From Tannerellaceae bacterium (GTDB taxonomy: Bacteria > Bacteroidota > Bacteroidia > Bacteroidales > Tannerellaceae), in the NCBI GenBank assembly GCA_031267775.1, contig JAIRYL010000070.1, positions 1 to 35,131 on the forward strand: a stretch of 35,131 nucleotides of DNA, read 5' to 3'. The position numbers and the translations under genes were made by a program. How positions within the stretch are numbered: position 1 is the first letter of the stretch; every line of letters starts with the position of its first letter. This document shows positions 31,743-35,131 of this stretch, in pieces. The notes beneath the pieces are model-generated. The model was given only the letters and a program-made list of their open reading frames with translations, made no database searches and was not told the DNA's origin.

Positions 31743-32852
31743 ATGAAAACAATAAGCCTCTTCCTCCTCCTGTCAGTCATGCTTCCGGCCGCATTGTATG
31801 GCGCCGGGCAAAAGCATCGTCCGGCAAACCCGCAGGCAACGCCTGAAGCCCGGCAATTATTCCTCCGTTTAATGGAGCTTCAAAAAAAAGGCGTTATGTA
31901 CGGGCATCAGGATGATTTGATGTACGGACATACCTGGTGGTATGAACAAGACCGTTCGGACATAAAAGAACTAACGGGCGATTATCCGGCTGTTGCGGGA
32001 TTTGAGTTAGGCGAAATTGAAACGGGAAGAGACAGGAGCCTCGATTCTGTTTCTTTTGCGCAAATAACGCAACAGGTTAAGATTTTCCATAAACGCCATG
32101 GTATTATTACGGTAAGCTGGCATGCGGTCAATCCGATAACTTCTCAATACGAAGGCGTCAAAACAGCTAACGGGCAGGGCTCGTCGTGGGACGTAAAGGA
32201 ATTGTCGGCCGGCGGCCTCGATGCGGTAAAGTCTATTCTTCCTAAGGGAGAAAACAATACCCTTTTTAATCATTGGCTGGATATTCTTTCCGATTACTTC
32301 CATTCCTGGAAAGATGATACCGGCAAGCTGATTCCTTTTATATTCCGCCCATGGCACGAACATTCCGGAAACTTCTTCTGGTGGGGAACCACCCGTTGTA
32401 CGGACGAAGAATATGCCGAATTGTGGCGATATACCGTTACTTATTTAAGAAACAAAGGTCTGCACAATATCCTGTTTGCCTATAATACGGATAAGGTATT
32501 TTCGCAGGAGCAATATATGCAAGGGTATCCGGGAGACGAATATGTAGATATGCTTTCTTTAGACTGGTATGGATACGGAAGCGAATTTAATACCGCCGTA
32601 GACAACGCTCTGGGATTCATCTCGCCTCTTGCCCTTGAAAAAGGAAAACTATGCGCTTTAAGCGAATGCGGCAATATAAGCGAGGATTTGATTCATATCA
32701 TGAAAAAGCGCCCGCTCTCTTATTTCCTGACATGGAGAAATACGTATTACGAAGACCCTGCCAAGCGAAAACCGGTTGACGAAAACTATATCCGCGACCT
32801 AAAAACGATGTATGCAAATCCGCATACCTTGTTTTTGAAAGATATTCAATAA
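31743..32852 (+). CDS. GH26 beta-mannanase-like enzyme
   Basis: This 369-residue secreted enzyme has a signal peptide (about residues 1-21). It shows YGHQDDLMYGHTW near residue 53 and the GH26 catalytic set: RPWHEHSGNFFWWG with acid/base Glu206, and LSECGN with nucleophile Glu308. The retaining family hydrolyses beta-1,4-mannan and relatives. No carbohydrate-binding module is attached. With GH2 upstream and GH30 downstream it forms a glycan-degradation cluster; no SusC/SusD pair is in the window. Confidence 0.93.
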   Translation: MKTISLFLLLSVMLPAALYGAGQKHRPANPQATPEARQLFLRLMELQKKGVMYGHQDDLMYGHTWWYEQDRSDIKELTGDYPAVAGFELGEIETGRDRSLDSVSFAQITQQVKIFHKRHGIITVSWHAVNPITSQYEGVKTANGQGSSWDVKELSAGGLDAVKSILPKGENNTLFNHWLDILSDYFHSWKDDTGKLIPFIFRPWHEHSGNFFWWGTTRCTDEEYAELWRYTVTYLRNKGLHNILFAYNTDKVFSQEQYMQGYPGDEYVDMLSLDWYGYGSEFNTAVDNALGFISPLALEKGKLCALSECGNISEDLIHIMKKRPLSYFLTWRNTYYEDPAKRKPVDENYIRDLKTMYANPHTLFLKDIQ

Positions 32853-32868
32853 GAGAAGCCTTTATGCG

Positions 32869-33010
32869 ATGCGGGCGGGCATTACGGATATTAAAGTGGA
32901 AAACATAGACGGGAAGAATGTGTTACGTGTATTCATACCGGAATTGCCCGCTTCACAAAACCGGTATATTTCAAGAATACAGGCTTAGGAGGCGTTTGTA
33001 TCATAGTTGT
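32869..33010 (+). pseudogene. Remnant of an AlbA_2/Schlafen-type DNA-binding protein
   Basis: One frame reads AGITDIKVENIDGKNVLRVF and IPELPAS to a stop at 32988. A shift of one base then gives KPVYFKNTGLGGVC. Together these resemble the AlbA_2 domain (IDGKxVL...IPxxP...KPVYF...GG). The frameshift and loss of both ends mark a relic. The family assignment is from memory of the motif and is moderate. Confidence 0.45.
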
Positions 33011-33033
33011 ACAGCAAAATCATAAACTTCTGA

Positions 33034-33261
33034 TATTTAGTCAGACAAATCTTTGCCAAAAGAAAAACGGCAGTAAATAAATGGCTTGCCTAAGACGAAT
33101 CTCCTGAAAAAGAGTCGGCTTTCTGTAAGCCTATAAGGGAAATATTTCCAAAGGAACGGTTCAGTCATGGTTGGAAAAAGCGTATCTTTACCGGAAAAAA
33201 TACGATGAAGCAACTGTTGAATCCGACAGGGTATGAACAAAAAAAATTACAGCTTAACTAA
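33034..33261 (+). pseudogene. Unidentified reading frame broken by one stop
   Basis: A frame of about 75 codons reads YLVRQIFAKRKTAVNKWLA, stop at 33091-33093, then DESPEKESAFCKPIREIFPK and ERFSHGWKKRIFTGKNTM to a stop at 33259. Only one stop interrupts it and the composition looks coding. The end overlaps the start of the next lipoprotein gene. I do not recognise the family. Confidence 0.35.
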
Positions 33262-33763
33262 ACGACATTGTATTAACATACTGATTCTTATGGGAGTATT
33301 TTCTTTCATAGCGTGTAAGACGCTGCATAAAAGAAGTGCGGTTGATACAGAAAAACCGCTTCAAGAAATACGCAATTACAATGCAAGCGTGCTTTTAGAG
33401 CGTTTTCCTGATGATGAATTTATCGTTATGGAGTATTGTTTATATAGTCCGTTTGAGCGAAGCGTTTTTAGTCAGGAACAAATAAAATCGTTTATCGGGG
33501 AATATGCAGGAACTATTTTAAGGACAGGGCTTCAAGAAAACTGGCAAGCATTTGACTCGCGTAAATTGCCCGTTGGAACTAAAATATATTATCGGAAAGG
33601 TATTCCGGATAAACCCATAATACGTCTTGGACGTTTCTGCATTGGAACTGAAAAAAGTTCGTATTCGTATTCGGAATTTAGATTGATTGCGGAAACGGCC
33701 GACGGTTATGTTCTATATCAACAGATACCTGATATAGAAAACTATGGCATATTTTATGATTGA
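33233..33763 (+). CDS. Small predicted lipoprotein
   Basis: This 176-residue protein has a hydrophobic N-terminal segment ending in the lipobox FIAC (INILILMGVFSFIACK). The start at 33233 gives a long, charged n-region, MNKKNYSLTKRHC; an internal ATG at 33290 would shorten the signal. The rest is a mixed alpha/beta soluble domain without a known motif. It lies between GH26 and GH30 on the same strand; a role with the glycan cluster is only inferred. Function unknown. Confidence 0.65.
   Translation: MNKKNYSLTKRHCINILILMGVFSFIACKTLHKRSAVDTEKPLQEIRNYNASVLLERFPDDEFIVMEYCLYSPFERSVFSQEQIKSFIGEYAGTILRTGLQENWQAFDSRKLPVGTKIYYRKGIPDKPIIRLGRFCIGTEKSSYSYSEFRLIAETADGYVLYQQIPDIENYGIFYD
33251..33270 (+). 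repeat. 20-bp sequence shared with the tRNA-relic region
   Basis: AGCTTAACTAAACGACATTG differs by one base from 20361-20380, which spans the 3' end of the degenerate tRNA. Both are on the + strand. It may be chance, or an old attachment site. Confidence 0.4.
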
Positions 33764-33824
33764 AAAAATCTGACGGGAGACAGTTAAGCCCGACTGAGAA
33801 AAATCTGAATTAAATTAAAATGAT

Positions 33825-35131
33825 ATGAAAACAAATTTAGGCGTATTAGGGATATTGGTATTTACCGGCTTTTCCTGTACTACCCAAAAGCCTGATGCGG
33901 AATGGGTGGCAACAACAGAAAATTCGTATTGGCAAACTCAAAAGCCTGTAACGCCGGGCGACATTTCGGGCGACGCAGACGTTATTCTCGATTTATCCCA
34001 TACAAGGCAGCGCATAGAAGGATTTGGCGCTTGCTTTAATGAACTCGGATGGACGTCGCTTTGCGCAGTAGATCCGCAGGTACGGGAAGAAATCATGAAA
34101 GAACTGTTCAGTCCGGGCGCAGGGGCAAATTTCACCTTATGCAGAATGCCTGTTGCCGCCAACGATTTTGCGCTGGACTGGTATTCTTACAACGAAACGG
34201 AAGGCGATTTTGAAATGAATGATTTCTCCATTGAAAATGATAAAAAAACGCTTATCCCCTTTATAAAGAACGCCCAAAAGTATTTACCGAGCCTGAAAAT
34301 ATGGGCTTCTCCCTGGAGCCCTCCTTCGTGGATGAAATATAATAAGCATTATGCGAGCCGTTCAACAGCAGCTATGGCCCGCCGGCTTGCCGACGCGCCC
34401 AAACGCGACGGGGAAGACGCCTATATTGACAACGGTTTGCCGGAAGACCGCCAGGGATATGAAGGAACCGACATGTTTATCCAGGAAGACGCTTACCTGA
34501 AAGCTTATGCGCTTTATTTCTCAAAGTTTATCGACGCTTACCGGGCGAACGATATCGATATTTTTGGAATTATGCCTCAGAATGAGTTCAACTCCGCCCA
34601 GATATTCCCCAGTTGCTGCTGGACGGCCGCCGGCCTGGCCCGTTTTATCGGCTGCTATTTAGGCCCTGCCATGCAGGAAAAAGGCGTTGAAATTATGTTT
34701 GGAACGATGGAAAGAGCCAACGAAGCGTTGGTAGACACTATATTGACAGATCCGGCCAGTAGCCAATACGTTACCGGCATAGGATTTCAATGGGCGGGAA
34801 AAGGCGCGATTCCCGGATTGCATAAAAAGTATCCGGACATGAAACTGTATCAATCCGAACAGGAATGTGGAGATGGCAAAAACGACTGGAGTGGCGCCGT
34901 TTATGCATGGGGGTTGATGAAGCATTACCTGAATAATGGAACATCCGGATATGCCTACTGGAATACGTCTCTTATGCAGGGAGGAGTGAGCCGGTGGGGC
35001 TGGGCGCAAAATTCATTAGTGGTAGTCAACGAAGACAAGACATTTACATATACCCCCGAATATTATGTCATGAAGCATGTAAGTCATTACGTAAAGCCCG
35101 GAGCCAAAAAGCTTGCGACAGCAGGAACGTA
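33825..35131 (+). CDS. GH30 glucosylceramidase-like enzyme (partial, runs off window)
   Basis: 435 codons are visible; the 3' end is cut by the window. The N-terminus is a lipoprotein signal with lipobox GFSC (residues about 15-18). The body matches GH30: RQRIEGFGACFNELGW near residue 65, SPWSPPSWM, acid/base Glu254 in MPQNEF, and nucleophile Glu345 in YQSEQECG, aligning with NEP and SEA of the human enzyme. The family includes beta-glucosidases, beta-1,6-glucanases and xylanases; the subfamily cannot be set by eye. It starts 61 bases after the lipoprotein gene. Confidence 0.9.
   Translation, partial: MKTNLGVLGILVFTGFSCTTQKPDAEWVATTENSYWQTQKPVTPGDISGDADVILDLSHTRQRIEGFGACFNELGWTSLCAVDPQVREEIMKELFSPGAGANFTLCRMPVAANDFALDWYSYNETEGDFEMNDFSIENDKKTLIPFIKNAQKYLPSLKIWASPWSPPSWMKYNKHYASRSTAAMARRLADAPKRDGEDAYIDNGLPEDRQGYEGTDMFIQEDAYLKAYALYFSKFIDAYRANDIDIFGIMPQNEFNSAQIFPSCCWTAAGLARFIGCYLGPAMQEKGVEIMFGTMERANEALVDTILTDPASSQYVTGIGFQWAGKGAIPGLHKKYPDMKLYQSEQECGDGKNDWSGAVYAWGLMKHYLNNGTSGYAYWNTSLMQGGVSRWGWAQNSLVVVNEDKTFTYTPEYYVMKHVSHYVKPGAKKLATAGT

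Overview
The window reads as a chromosomal segment of a Bacteroidota bacterium, most likely order Bacteroidales. Evidence: many promoters fit the Bacteroidota -7 box TAnnTTTG. There is a TonB-dependent receptor, a large regulatory-domain/beta-barrel outer-membrane protein, lipoproteins with Tat-like N-termini, a Bacteroidales-type cobU-cobT-cobS order, and a glycoside-hydrolase cluster (GH2, GH26, GH30). Genus cannot be fixed from sequence reading alone.

Region 1 (1-6703, + strand) is a redox/sugar module. It holds a cytosolic Gfo/Idh/MocA oxidoreductase, a tetraheme NapC/NirT-like domain fused to a SUMF1 domain, a Tat/lipobox Gfo/Idh/MocA oxidoreductase, a Tat/lipobox TIM-barrel isomerase-like protein, a ScdA-N/hemerythrin-like protein and a LuxR-type regulator. 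The last four are spaced by a few bases or overlap, so they look like one operon. My inference is an exported sugar-oxidation system wired to the quinone pool and coupled to a redox-type sensor. Region 2 (6753-11532) has a TonB-dependent receptor facing three tandem secreted C1q-like proteins.

Region 3 (11533-17006) holds a small membrane protein, glutamate dehydrogenase (gdhA-like), an AmgK-like kinase fused to a RapZ C-terminal domain and overlapping a MurU-like nucleotidyltransferase (amino-sugar/cell-wall recycling), and a secreted metallophosphatase. Region 4 (16970-20256, - strand) is the end of cobalamin synthesis, cbiB-cobU-cobT-cobS, translationally coupled.

Region 5 (20340-23312) is an accessory and decaying stretch. 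It holds a degenerate tRNA, a YoeB/YefM-type toxin-antitoxin pair, a promoter-to-terminator unit that may be a small RNA or attenuated leader, a secreted protein, a frameshifted phnW 3' remnant, GC-rich repeats, a 114-bp duplicate of the 5' end of cbiB, a 22-bp tandem repeat array and an unidentified broken coding remnant. The two cbiB copies are direct repeats about 2.7 kb apart bracketing much of this stretch.

Region 6 (23313-35131) has a large outer-membrane beta-barrel protein, an NupG-like MFS transporter, and a + strand glycan-degradation cluster: GH2 with an inserted LamG-like domain, GH26 and GH30 (cut by the window end). Between them lie a small lipoprotein and two broken coding remnants, one resembling an AlbA_2/Schlafen-type domain.
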